Shown here piece after piece: positions 49,076 through 57,329 of a stretch of 64,000 bases of DNA. The first letter of the stretch is position 1, and each line of letters opens with the position of its first letter. The stretch is taken from assembly GCA_003725585.1 (NCBI GenBank), contig RJMB01000005.1:62001-126000 (forward strand). The letters run 5' to 3'. This DNA is from Halostreptopolyspora alba. Lineage in GTDB: Bacteria; Actinomycetota; Actinomycetes; Streptosporangiales; Streptosporangiaceae. The position numbers were made by a program, and so were the translations under genes. The notes under the pieces were generated by a model that ran no database searches, was not told where the DNA came from, and saw only the letters and a program-made list of their open reading frames with translations.

Positions 49076-49724
49076 GACGGGCACCGACAGTACGACCACC
49101 GACGTCTACGCCCGTGCCGGGTTCGGCGGGGAGGTCCGCCGCGGACACCGCCCGGCGATCGTGGTGGTGGATCTCAGCCGGGGGTTCACCGAGGACACCC
49201 ACCCCTGTGGCGCCGACCTCACCGACGTGGTCACCGCCACCTCCACGATGATCGAGGCGGCACGCCCGGCCGGTGTCCCCGTGGTGTTCACCACCATCGC
49301 CTACACCCAGGCCGAGCTCGCCGTGGACGCGGTGCGCTGGTTGGACAAGGCACGCGGGATGCGCGCCCTGCGTGAGGGCAGCGACGCGGTGGCGCTCGAC
49401 CCGCGGCTGCCCGTCAGGGACGACGACCCTCTCGTGGTGAAGAAAGGGGCCTCGGCGTTCTTCGGAACCCCCCTGGCCGCCATGCTGGCCGGTCTCGGCC
49501 GGGACACGATCCTCGTGTGCGGGGCCACCACGAGCGGATGCGTGCGCGCGACCGCCGTCGACGCCGTGCAGTCGGGGTTCTCGGTACTGGTGCCGCGCGA
49601 GTGTGTCGGCGACCGCGCCCCCGGCCCCCACGAGGCCAACCTGTTCGACATCCACGCCAAGTACGGCGACGTCATCGGCCTGGGCGAGGCGCGCACCTAC
49701 CTCGCCGGGCTGGCCGCCGCCTGA
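49068..49724 (+). CDS. nicF: Maleamate amidohydrolase
   Basis: A 218-residue isochorismatase-fold amidase. The catalytic triad residues are seen in VVVDLSRGF (Asp), VVKKGASAFFGT (Lys) and GATTSGCVRAT (Cys), and the cis-peptide GATTSG loop is intact. It releases ammonia from maleamate to give maleate. The GTG start overlaps the CoxG-like gene. The NicD gene lies 31 bp downstream. Confidence 0.9.
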   Translation: MAETGTDSTTTDVYARAGFGGEVRRGHRPAIVVVDLSRGFTEDTHPCGADLTDVVTATSTMIEAARPAGVPVVFTTIAYTQAELAVDAVRWLDKARGMRALREGSDAVALDPRLPVRDDDPLVVKKGASAFFGTPLAAMLAGLGRDTILVCGATTSGCVRATAVDAVQSGFSVLVPRECVGDRAPGPHEANLFDIHAKYGDVIGLGEARTYLAGLAAA

Positions 49725-49755
49725 CCCACCCCTGCGACCCGAGGAAGAACCGCCA

Positions 49756-50598
49756 ATGACCGACCGTCTGCTCAGCCAGGACGCCCTCGCCGACCTCGCC
49801 GACGTCGCCGCGACCGGGCGGTGGGTGCGATCGGGGCCGCTGCGGCTGCACGTGCTCGACTACGGCGGCGACGGGGTCCCCCTGCTCGTCCTCCCGGGCA
49901 TCACCAGCCCCGCGATCAGCATGGACTTCGTGGCCCGCGAGCTGACCGACCTCGTCCGCCCCGTTGTGGTCGACCTTCGGGGCCGCGGGCTGTCTGACGC
50001 CGCGCGCTCCTACACCCTGGCCGACTACGCCGACGACGCGGAAGCGGTCGTCACCGGGCTCGGGCTCCACCGCCCGATCCTGCTCGGCCACTCGCTGGGG
50101 GCGCGCATCGCGGCCGTGGTCGCGGCCCGCCCGAACGCCCGGATTCGGGGCAGCGTCCTGGTCGACCCGCCCATGAGCGGCCCCGGACGCGGGCCCTACC
50201 CCACCACGCTGGAGATGTTCCGCGACCAGCTGCGCCAGGCGCGGCGCGGCACCGACGCCGAGGAGGTCGCCCGGTCCTGGCCGCGCTGGTCGCGGCGGGA
50301 GCGGGAGCTGCGCGCCCGTTGGCTGGCCAGCTGCGACGCCGAGGGGATCGACGCCACGCATCGTGGTTTCGAGACCGAGGACTTCTTCGCGACGTGGCCG
50401 TCGGTGCCCGCGCCCACCACGCTCGTCTACGGCGCCGACAGCCCGGTGGTCACCGCCGACGGCGCCGCCGAGGCCGCCGCGACCAACCCCGGCGCGACGC
50501 TGGTGGAGATCCCCGACGCGGGGCACATGGTGTTCTGGGACGCGCCAGATCGGGCGTGCGCCGCGATCCGTGACCTGCTCGGTTCCCAGCGCGCCTGA
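49756..50598 (+). CDS. nicD: N-formylmaleamate deformylase
   Basis: A 280-residue alpha/beta hydrolase. The nucleophile elbow GHSLGA, the oxyanion region VLPGITSPAIS, the acid in VYGADSPVV and the catalytic His in DAGHMVFWD are present. The fold plus context identify NicD, which removes formate from N-formylmaleamate. GAGGAAGAACC precedes the ATG. Confidence 0.9.
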   Translation: MTDRLLSQDALADLADVAATGRWVRSGPLRLHVLDYGGDGVPLLVLPGITSPAISMDFVARELTDLVRPVVVDLRGRGLSDAARSYTLADYADDAEAVVTGLGLHRPILLGHSLGARIAAVVAARPNARIRGSVLVDPPMSGPGRGPYPTTLEMFRDQLRQARRGTDAEEVARSWPRWSRRERELRARWLASCDAEGIDATHRGFETEDFFATWPSVPAPTTLVYGADSPVVTADGAAEAAATNPGATLVEIPDAGHMVFWDAPDRACAAIRDLLGSQRA

Positions 50599-50705
50599 CC
50601 GCCCACCCACGGACCCGCCCCCCGGATCCCGGGCCCGTGCCCTGAGGAGGCACGCGGTAGTCTCCGTGTGCCGCGGGAAGCGGAACGGAGGAGTCGGGAG
50701 GACGC

Positions 50706-51407
50706 ATGCCAGCCGACGAACCGGGTGCCGTGGTGGTGGGAGGTACGGCCGGCCTCGGCCTGGCGACGGCGCGGGCGCTGGGCGGCCGCGGCCCCGTCAC
50801 GGTGACCGGCCGCACCACCGAACGGGCCGAGCGGGCGGCCGCCGAGATCGGTGACGGGGCGCGGGCCGTGGCCGTGGACCTGGCCCGGCCCGACGGGATC
50901 GCGGCGTCCCTGTCGGGCGTGGACAACGTGCGGCACCTGGTGATCGCCGCGATGGAACGCGACCGCAACCCGGTGCGCGACTATGACGTCACCTCGGCCT
51001 CCCGGGCGGTCACCCTCAAACTCGTGGGCTACACCGAGGTGGTCCACGCGCTGGCGTCCCGAATGACCGAGGATGGCTCGATCGTGCTCCTCGGTGGCCT
51101 GGCCGCGAACCGTCCGCATCGGGGATCGGCCACCATGACCACTGTCAACGGCGGAATCAGTGCGTTGGTGCGCAGCCTGGCCACCGAGCTGGCGCCGATT
51201 CGGGCCAACGCCGTGCATCCGGGGCTCGTCGGGGACAGCCCTCATTGGGCCAAGGAGACCGAGCTGTGCGAGGCCCTCCGATCCCGGCTCCCCACCGGGA
51301 GCCTCGTCACCACCGACGACGTGGTGGACGCGGTGCTGTTCCTCCTCACGAACAGGTCGGTGAACGGCACGAACCTCGTCGTCGACGGTGGCGAGTCGAT
51401 GACCTGA
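50706..51407 (+). CDS. SDR-fold protein lacking the catalytic YxxxK
   Basis: A 233-residue short-chain dehydrogenase-like protein. The cofactor loop GGTAGLGLATARAL and VTGRT are intact, but the catalytic Tyr-x-x-x-Lys is replaced by TMTTVNG at the expected place (GSATMTTVNGGISALVRSLATELAPIRANAVHPG). The product may bind NADP without catalysing a typical oxidoreduction. It lies 107 bp after nicD in the same direction and may belong to the nic cluster; its role is unknown. Confidence 0.82.
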   Translation: MPADEPGAVVVGGTAGLGLATARALGGRGPVTVTGRTTERAERAAAEIGDGARAVAVDLARPDGIAASLSGVDNVRHLVIAAMERDRNPVRDYDVTSASRAVTLKLVGYTEVVHALASRMTEDGSIVLLGGLAANRPHRGSATMTTVNGGISALVRSLATELAPIRANAVHPGLVGDSPHWAKETELCEALRSRLPTGSLVTTDDVVDAVLFLLTNRSVNGTNLVVDGGESMT

Positions 51408-51431
51408 CACGCCAGCCCGCCTCCCCAGTGG

Positions 51432-51824
51432 TCACTGTTTGGTGGCGTGCCTCGGTCGCACGGCCAGCACGATCCGGTGCTCCCCCGGCGCCGCCCAGGG
51501 GTAGGTGTCCTGGTCGATGTACTTCTTCGCCATCTTGTCGATGAAGGCGTTGCCCTCGTCGCCCTCGACACTCTCGAGTTCGCCGCGGAGCTCGACGTAG
51601 CGGTACGGGTTGTCCGGGTCCTGGATCGAGACCGCGATATGGCCGTCCCGCCGCAGGTTGCGGTACTTCTGGCGGGTCGTGGTCTGGCTGAACCTGAGGA
51701 GTTCCCCGTCCCAGTCGAACCAGACCGGGTTCACCTGGGGCTCCCCCGACGGCCCGATGGTGGCCACGTGCGCGAACGCGACCTTGCGGAGAATGTCCTC
51801 GCGGTCCTCGGGAACGATCGACAT
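51432..51824 (-). CDS. PPOX-class flavin/F420-dependent enzyme
   Basis: A 130-residue split-barrel protein of the pyridoxamine 5'-phosphate oxidase-like family. Motifs FAHVATIGPSGEPQVNPVWFDWDGE and QKYRNLRRDGHIAVSIQDPDNPYRYVELRG match actinobacterial F420-dependent PPOX proteins, which reduce biliverdin, nitro compounds or other substrates. Its particular substrate is unknown. It is convergent with the SDR-fold gene. Confidence 0.88.
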   Translation of the reverse strand: MSIVPEDREDILRKVAFAHVATIGPSGEPQVNPVWFDWDGELLRFSQTTTRQKYRNLRRDGHIAVSIQDPDNPYRYVELRGELESVEGDEGNAFIDKMAKKYIDQDTYPWAAPGEHRIVLAVRPRHATKQ

Positions 51825-52159
51825 GTCTCATCACTCCAATCCGCTGGCTCACTACCGAGGATTGTGCTCCTGAAACTCCCCGTGGTGAACGACGCTCGCC
51901 GGGTCGCCCCGCGGACGGGGACTCCCGGCCTCCACTACCGAGTGAGACGCGACCCGCGCGTTCGATCGGGGATTTCGAAACTTTTCTGTCCCCTCTTTTG
52001 TGTCCGAGGGGCGTTGGACCACCGAAAAGTCGTCCCGGCGGCGAAGCGTTCCGCCGCGGACTCTTGACGGCTCGCTCGGTCGGAACTTAATGTCCGTTGC
52101 ATTGTTTGTCGGGAGTTTTTCGGAAACTTTCGAAGAATCGACGGAACTGGAGTCCCCCA
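51825..52159. other. 335-bp regulatory region upstream of the xylanase
   Basis: No gene is supported. Two GAAACTTT boxes (51977-51984 and 52123-52130) and a good promoter (annotated) are present. The boxes resemble half sites of sugar-responsive repressors, but their regulator is not known here. Confidence 0.5.
52064..52092 (+). promoter_or_regulatory. Promoter TTGACG-N17-TTAATG for xylanase
   Basis: The hexamers (52064-52069 and 52087-52092) have ideal 17-bp spacing and lie 68 bp before the start codon. The downstream GAAACTTT box (52123-52130) would fall in the early transcribed region, fitting a roadblock operator. Confidence 0.6.
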
Positions 52160-53272
52160 ATGCGCTCGGTTCGTCTCACCACCGCCGCACTCGCCGCGGT
52201 GGCGGTCTCGCTGCCCCTGACCGCCGTACCGGCCGCCGCCGCTCCCCCCGACCACGCCAACGCCAAGCACAACAGGCTGCGCGAGGCCGCCCCCGACGAC
52301 CTCGTCATCGGCACCGCGATCGCCGGGGGTGGCCACCACGATGACCAGGACTACCCCGACCCCTTCACCGCCGACCACAAGTACCGCACGATCCTGGACC
52401 GTCAGTTCGGCTCGGTCTCCGCCGAGAACCAGATGAAGTGGGAGTACATCCACCCCGAGCAAGACAGCTACGACTTCGAGGCCGCCGACGCCATCGTCGA
52501 CTTCGCCGAGCGCAACGGTCAGCAGGTGCGCGGGCACACGCTGCTGTGGCACAGCCAGAACCCGGACTGGCTGGAGGAGGGCGACTTCTCCGACACGGAG
52601 CTGCGCGCCATCCTGCGCGACCACATCACGACCGTCGTCGGCCGCTACGCCGGCCGGATCCAGCAGTGGGACGTCGCCAACGAGATATTCGACGGCGACG
52701 GCAACCTCCGCACCGAGGAGAACATCTGGATCCGCGAGCTCGGTCCGGGGATCATCGCCGACGCCTTCCGGTGGGCACACGAGGCCGACCCCTCGGCGGA
52801 ACTGTTCCTCAACGACTACAACGTCGAGGGGGTCAACGCCAAGAGCGACGCCTACCACGAACTCGCCCGGGACCTGCTCGCGCAGGACGTGCCGCTGCAC
52901 GGGTTCGCCGCCCAGGGACACCTGAGCATCGAGTACGAGTTCCCGGGCGACCTGGAGGAGAACCTGGGCCGCTTCGACGATCTCGGACTCGCCACGGCCA
53001 TCACCGAGATCGACGTGCGAATGGAGCTCCCCGAGAGCGGTAGGCCGACCCACGCGCAGCTGGGGCAGCAGGCCGACTACTACCGGCGGGCGCTGCGGGC
53101 GTGCCTGAACGTCGACGGTTGCGAGTCCTTCACGATCTGGGGCTTCACCGACAAGTACTCCTGGGTCCCGCACACCTTCGAGGGCGAGGGAGCCGCGACG
53201 GTCATGAACGACCACTTCGTGCGCAAGCCCGCCTTCTTCTCCCTGCTGGGCACGCTGAAGGCCGCCGAGTAG
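52160..53272 (+). CDS. Secreted GH10 endo-1,4-beta-xylanase
   Basis: A 370-residue glycoside hydrolase family 10 enzyme. A Sec signal peptide (about residues 1-31, with TAVPAAAA before the cleavage site) is followed by a single catalytic domain: SAENQMKWEYIHPEQ, HTLLWHSQNPDW, the acid/base in WDVANE (E175) and the nucleophile in TEIDVRM (E283). No carbohydrate-binding module is present. It hydrolyses xylan outside the cell. Glucuronoxylan breakdown would yield uronic acid for the udh/gud locus, a possible functional link. Confidence 0.95.
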   Translation: MRSVRLTTAALAAVAVSLPLTAVPAAAAPPDHANAKHNRLREAAPDDLVIGTAIAGGGHHDDQDYPDPFTADHKYRTILDRQFGSVSAENQMKWEYIHPEQDSYDFEAADAIVDFAERNGQQVRGHTLLWHSQNPDWLEEGDFSDTELRAILRDHITTVVGRYAGRIQQWDVANEIFDGDGNLRTEENIWIRELGPGIIADAFRWAHEADPSAELFLNDYNVEGVNAKSDAYHELARDLLAQDVPLHGFAAQGHLSIEYEFPGDLEENLGRFDDLGLATAITEIDVRMELPESGRPTHAQLGQQADYYRRALRACLNVDGCESFTIWGFTDKYSWVPHTFEGEGAATVMNDHFVRKPAFFSLLGTLKAAE

Positions 53273-53286
53273 GGCGGGAGCCTCGC

Positions 53287-53690
53287 TCACGACCGTTCGT
53301 GTCGTGACCGGGGAAACGGGTGTTTTACGGGCGCGACCGTGACACCGGTTTCCCCGATCACGGCGCACATCGTTCGTGGCCCTCGGCCGTGGCGGTACCC
53401 CGAGGGCCACTCTTTCTCACCCCACACCGGAGGGTCGGACTCTCGCACTCCTCCGTCGGGGTCGAACACCAGGAACCAGTCGAACGTGAGCCCGCTTACC
53501 AGCGCGGTCAGTCGCTCCGCCTCGACTTCGGGATCGGGGACCCGGGCGGACTCGAGCGCCTGGCGTAGCACCGCGCGCAGGTCGGTCCCCATACGTGTGG
53601 ACAGAGCCCGGAACTCCGGGCGTAGCCGGGCGGCGGTGGTGACGGACTTCTCGCGGGACAGCGCGCTGTGACCTAGTGTTCGGAGCATGA
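53287..53690 (-). pseudogene. Possible TetR C-terminal remnant
   Basis: A leftward open frame contains a stretch that looks like the tail of a TetR C-terminal domain: LRPEFRALSTRMGTDLRAVLRQALESARVPDPEVEAERLTALVSGLTFDWFL. There is no helix-turn-helix before it, no ribosome site, and what follows (GVRESDPPVWGEK onward) is unlike the family. The upstream portion overlaps the DUF523 gene start. It is probably a decayed regulator fragment; a chance frame cannot be excluded. Confidence 0.4.
53302..53363. terminator. Long inverted repeat hairpin after xylanase
   Basis: Arms 53302-53322 and 53343-53363 pair at 18 of 21 positions with a 20-nt loop, 30 bp beyond the xylanase stop. The core CGGGGAAAC is shared with the hairpin at 16328-16390. 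Confidence 0.7.
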
Positions 53691-54694
53691 GCGGGCGGAA
53701 CAGCGCCACCACCGGGCGCGCCCACACCTCGGACGCGCACACGGAACGCCCCCGGCTCGGGGTGTCGAGCCGCCCGCTGGGCGAACCCGTCCACCACGAC
53801 GGTGGTCACCGGTTCCTCACCGACCGGCTCGCGCCGTACGTGGAGTGGGTGGTCCTCCACCCGGAGGACGAGACAGGGCCGGATGCGCCGCGAGAGACCC
53901 CGCACCCGCGACGTGGGGAAAGCGGCGCCGCGGCTCCGAGGCGGGTGCGAGGGGCCGAGAGCGGAACCGACCACACCGACCGGCTCGCAGCCGTCGCCGA
54001 CGCCCACCGCGCCGATCCGGACACGCTCGACGGTTGTGTGCTGAAGGACGAGCCGTCCGGTTGTGGCCTGTTCGCCCTTCCCGTGTCCGCCGAGGGCGAC
54101 CGGGGCGACGGCGAGGGCCGGGGAACGTGCGTCGAGCGGCTACTCGGGCTGGACCCCGAACTCCCGGTCGAGGAGGAGGCGCGGCTGTCCGACGCCGGGG
54201 TGCGCGACCGCTTCGTCGAGCGGATCTTCGCGCACGCCCGCCTGCGCGAACTCCTCGGTGGACACTGGCGGCCGCGCGACCTGGTCGCCTTCCACTCGCG
54301 CCACAAGTTGCAGCTGATGGCGCACAGGCCGGACTCCTACCGCGCGCTCGGGCGCGTGGTCGCCAACGCCGGACGGGAGAGCCGGGAGGCCATCGGGTCC
54401 GACTACCGTGCGGGCTTCCACGCGGCGTTGGCCCTGCGGGCCACCCCCGGACGCCACGTGAACGCGTTGCACCACGCCTTCGGCATGGTCAGTGCGCTGC
54501 TCGACGGCACTCGCCGTCACGAGGTGCTGGCCTCCATCGCGTCGTACCGGTCCGGTGAGGTACCGATCACCGTGCCCGCCGCGCTTATCCGTGACCACTG
54601 TGTCGCCGAGGGCGTGACGTGGGCGGCCGAGCAGACCTACCTGGCGCCCTTCCCGGCGGAGTTGGGATCGCGCGACTCACCGGGCCGGCCCTGA
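53687..54694 (+). CDS. DUF523-DUF1722 (YbgA) protein with lost cysteines
   Basis: A 335-residue two-domain protein. The N-terminal half is DUF523-like: LGVSSRPLGEPVHHDGGHR, where the family normally has SSCLLG. The usual cysteine of the following CPE block is also absent (VVLHPEDE), while a third one survives in EPSGCGLF. The C-terminal half is a good DUF1722: RFVERIFAHARLRELL and LVAFHSRHKLQLMAH. DUF523 includes the thiouracil desulfidase TudS, an [4Fe-4S] enzyme needing three cysteines, so this protein probably cannot hold that cluster. The role is unknown. Confidence 0.82.
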   Translation: MSGRNSATTGRAHTSDAHTERPRLGVSSRPLGEPVHHDGGHRFLTDRLAPYVEWVVLHPEDETGPDAPRETPHPRRGESGAAAPRRVRGAESGTDHTDRLAAVADAHRADPDTLDGCVLKDEPSGCGLFALPVSAEGDRGDGEGRGTCVERLLGLDPELPVEEEARLSDAGVRDRFVERIFAHARLRELLGGHWRPRDLVAFHSRHKLQLMAHRPDSYRALGRVVANAGRESREAIGSDYRAGFHAALALRATPGRHVNALHHAFGMVSALLDGTRRHEVLASIASYRSGEVPITVPAALIRDHCVAEGVTWAAEQTYLAPFPAELGSRDSPGRP

Positions 54695-55082
54695 GGCGGT
54701 GTGGCCGAGCGGCGTGGTGGACCTCCGCGCGGTGGCCGTGGCGCAGCGCCTCCTGCCGGATCCGCGTTCCCATCCGCCACGGCGGGTGGATCGGCTCTGT
54801 GGTAACCCCCACGGGCTCGGGCGGGTGGCGGCGCATGTACTCTCCGCCAGGGTCGAACCGTCTCGCCTGACGCACCAGGTTGGTTCGGAGGTTCGTCCGG
54901 GTGTCGTTACCGGTTCCCGCCACCCACTTCCGGTTGCCGTGCCAGGGGGGCGGACCCGTGCCGAGGGGTGTCCACGACCACCCGCGCCCGACGGATCCCT
55001 CGCTCGACACCGGATGCCTGGCTTGATTTCCACTACTTTATGTATTTACTCTTTACTCTGAGTATCGAATCGGAGGTGGAGA
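54695..55082. other. 388-bp intergenic region
   Basis: No gene is supported. The last 60 bp (55020-55075) are unusually AT-rich with TTTACT repeats and end in a GGAGG ribosome site, marking the promoter of the small-protein/glycosyltransferase operon. Confidence 0.5.
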
Positions 55083-55244
55083 ATGCCATATGAGGCCACT
55101 GGCGGATCCGGAGCGACACTCGCGGCGACCGGGGTGGCCACCGGCTATCTGTGGCTGGTGGTGACGGGCCTGCTGTTGGTGGTCGCAGGAGCCCTGCTCA
55201 TCCGGTTGTCCTTCCGCCGGCACCGCGGGCCGATCGAACCGTGA
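55083..55244 (+). CDS. 53-residue single-TM protein coupled to glycosyltransferase
   Basis: A small gene with a strong GGAGG site and ATG start. The product has a short extracytoplasmic N-terminus, one transmembrane helix (about residues 20-42: WLVVTGLLLVVAGALLI) and a basic tail (RLSFRRHRGP). The tail plus helix resemble a cell-wall-sorting end, but no LPxTG is present. Its stop overlaps the glycosyltransferase start (GTGA), so it is translationally coupled and may be an accessory subunit. Confidence 0.8.
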   Translation: MPYEATGGSGATLAATGVATGYLWLVVTGLLLVVAGALLIRLSFRRHRGPIEP

Positions 55245-56677
55245 AGGTGCCGCGTGCCGTGGCGGGGCGGCCACGGGAGGCCCCCACGGGGGACCGTGAC
55301 CAGGATCCGCACCCACCCACCGCGCGGTACGCGAAGCCGGGAGTGACGGCGTCGCTGGGCACGATCGCACTGTCCGGGTTCGTGGCGTGGGGGACGCTCC
55401 ACCTGGTCGGCGCGGTCACCGAGTTCGTCGAGCCCGGGACGAGTCTGGCCATGGTTTGGCTCGTCTCCTTCCTGCTGTTGTGGTGGGCTCCGCTGGCGTG
55501 GCTGGAACGCCCCATCAGGGCCACGGAGGAGCAGCACGCGTCCCTGGACGAGCTCACCGTGACCGTCCAGGTTCCGGTGTACAACGAGGATCCGCACATC
55601 CTGCGGTGTTGCCTCCGCTCACTGCTCGCCCAGAGCCGACCGGTGGACCGCGTCCGGATCGTCGACGACGGCTCCGTGGACCCTTCCACCGGGCTGCCGA
55701 TGGACTACGACGCGATCCGCGACGAGTTCCTCGCACGGGCGGCCGAACAGGGTGTGGATGCGACCTGGGAGCGCACCGAGAACCGAGGGAAGAGGTTCGC
55801 GCAGATGCGGGTACTCGCCCGCGACGACGCCGACATCTTCGTCACCCTCGACAGCGACTCGGTGCTCGACCCGCACGCCGTACGCGAGGGGCTGGCGCCC
55901 TTCACCGATTCGCGCGTCCAGTCGGTCGCGGGCCACGTGATCGTGCTCAACAACAGGGCCACGCTACTCACCAGGCTCACCTGTGTGCTCTACCTGCCGT
56001 TCACCCGCGGGCTGCGCAGTGCCCAGTCGGTGCTGCGTCGGGTGACGATCAACTCCGGCACGCTCGCGTTCTACCGCGCGCGGCCTGTACGCGAAGCCGC
56101 GGGCGCCTACGAGAACGAGCACTTCTGGGGTCGTCCCATGCAGATGAACGACGACTCGATGCTCACGTTCTACGCCCTGCTCAACGGCGACACGGTGCAC
56201 CAGCCGTCAGCGATCGTGTTCACCCTCGTGCCGGAGCGGTTCGGCCACTACTTCGGCCAGCAGCTCCGCTGGATGCGGGGCACGACGGTGCGCCACCTAT
56301 GGTGGCTGCGCTACATGCCGCTCGGCGGCGTGGTGTTCTGGGGGACGGTGATCGAGTACCTCCACCTGTTCCTGTCCTACGCGGTTCCGGTCCTGATCCT
56401 CGTGGACGACGGCCTACGGTCGCAATGGGAGGAGATCGCCCGGGCCGCGCTGGTCATCGGGGTGGCGATCACCTACATCATGGCCCTTCGGATCTTCACC
56501 GTCCGGCGGAGCGACGAGTCGCCTCGCCACCGGTTCCTGCTCTACCTCCTCGCCCCCGTGGCCACGCTCTGGAGGCTCGTCGTCCTGCGCCCCGTCTACC
56601 TGTACGCGATGCTGACGTGCCGCCAGATCGCGCGGTGGGGGACACGAGAGGGCGTCGAGGTGTCCGTGTCGGGGTGA
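55241..56677 (+). CDS. Membrane GT2 glycosyltransferase (hyaluronan synthase-like)
   Basis: A 478-residue processive family 2 glycosyltransferase. Two N-terminal TM helices (about 32-80) precede the catalytic domain with VTVQVPVYNEDP, VDDGS, TLDSDS (metal-binding DxD) and the product-channel motif QQLRWMRGT; three or four TM helices follow. This arrangement matches hyaluronan/cellulose/chitin synthase-like enzymes that make and export a polysaccharide. The polymer cannot be deduced. It is translationally coupled to the preceding 53-residue protein. Confidence 0.88.
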   Translation: MKVPRAVAGRPREAPTGDRDQDPHPPTARYAKPGVTASLGTIALSGFVAWGTLHLVGAVTEFVEPGTSLAMVWLVSFLLLWWAPLAWLERPIRATEEQHASLDELTVTVQVPVYNEDPHILRCCLRSLLAQSRPVDRVRIVDDGSVDPSTGLPMDYDAIRDEFLARAAEQGVDATWERTENRGKRFAQMRVLARDDADIFVTLDSDSVLDPHAVREGLAPFTDSRVQSVAGHVIVLNNRATLLTRLTCVLYLPFTRGLRSAQSVLRRVTINSGTLAFYRARPVREAAGAYENEHFWGRPMQMNDDSMLTFYALLNGDTVHQPSAIVFTLVPERFGHYFGQQLRWMRGTTVRHLWWLRYMPLGGVVFWGTVIEYLHLFLSYAVPVLILVDDGLRSQWEEIARAALVIGVAITYIMALRIFTVRRSDESPRHRFLLYLLAPVATLWRLVVLRPVYLYAMLTCRQIARWGTREGVEVSVSG

Positions 56678-56720
56678 GGTGTTCGTCGGGGTCCGAACCC
56701 TCGGGCCACGGCGCGGCTCC

Positions 56721-57305
56721 CTACGGCAACAGCGGGAGGAGCCCGACCCAACGCTCGCCGATCTCACGCACCAGGGGGCTTCGCGCCAGGGGAACCACGC
56801 GTTCGAGTGCCGTGAGAACACTCTTGTGGTGGCGCAGGAAGAGCGCGTCTCGCCGGTTGCCCGTGTCGGCGACGCCGCGCAGGAACGGCTGCCCCGGCCT
56901 TCCGACCCCCGTGTCCAGGGCCAAGAGAAAGACACGTTCCCACGGGGCGGGCAGTGCCGCCAGAGCGCTGCTCACCGTGTGATCCGGGGTGAAGTCACCG
57001 GGTGGGTCCGCGTCCACGTGGAGAATGATGTGGGCCCGCAGCCCGGCCTCGTCCGCCGCCCGTTTGAGCGAGGCGAACTCGCCCTCCACGACCATTCCAC
57101 CGGCCCGGATCGCCACCCTGGCCCACTGGATCCGTTCCGTGGCGGGCGCACCCGTGTGCTGCGCCTTGCCCACCGCGATCGAGCGCACCAGCGATAGCCA
57201 GTTCTTGTCCGCGGCGGCCTCCTCGACCAGCGTGGCGAGATTCGAATACGCCGCGGGGGCGCTCCAGCGGCCGATTTCGTCGGCGGTTGGCAGTGAACGG
57301 CGCAT
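56721..57305 (-). CDS. Probable immunity protein for the Hint-domain toxin
   Basis: A 194-residue soluble protein without a family I can name, encoded 24 bp downstream of the toxin gene on the same strand, the classic place for a polymorphic toxin immunity gene. The sequence is helical with IQWARVAIRAGGMVVEGEFASLKRAADEAG and a later PWERVFLLALDTGVGRPGQPFLRGVADTGNRRDALFLRHHK. The absence of a signal peptide suggests cytoplasmic action. The role is inferred from position only. Confidence 0.65.
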   Translation of the reverse strand: MRRSLPTADEIGRWSAPAAYSNLATLVEEAAADKNWLSLVRSIAVGKAQHTGAPATERIQWARVAIRAGGMVVEGEFASLKRAADEAGLRAHIILHVDADPPGDFTPDHTVSSALAALPAPWERVFLLALDTGVGRPGQPFLRGVADTGNRRDALFLRHHKSVLTALERVVPLARSPLVREIGERWVGLLPLLP

Positions 57306-57329
57306 CGTCCTGTCACCGTGGGTAGCGAG

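Noticed and set aside
54695-54790. tRNA-like start with GTGTGGCCGAGCGG (Ser/Leu D-arm pattern)
   Set aside because: No matching acceptor stem, anticodon arm or GGTTCGAATCC T-loop follows; the resemblance is limited to the D-arm.
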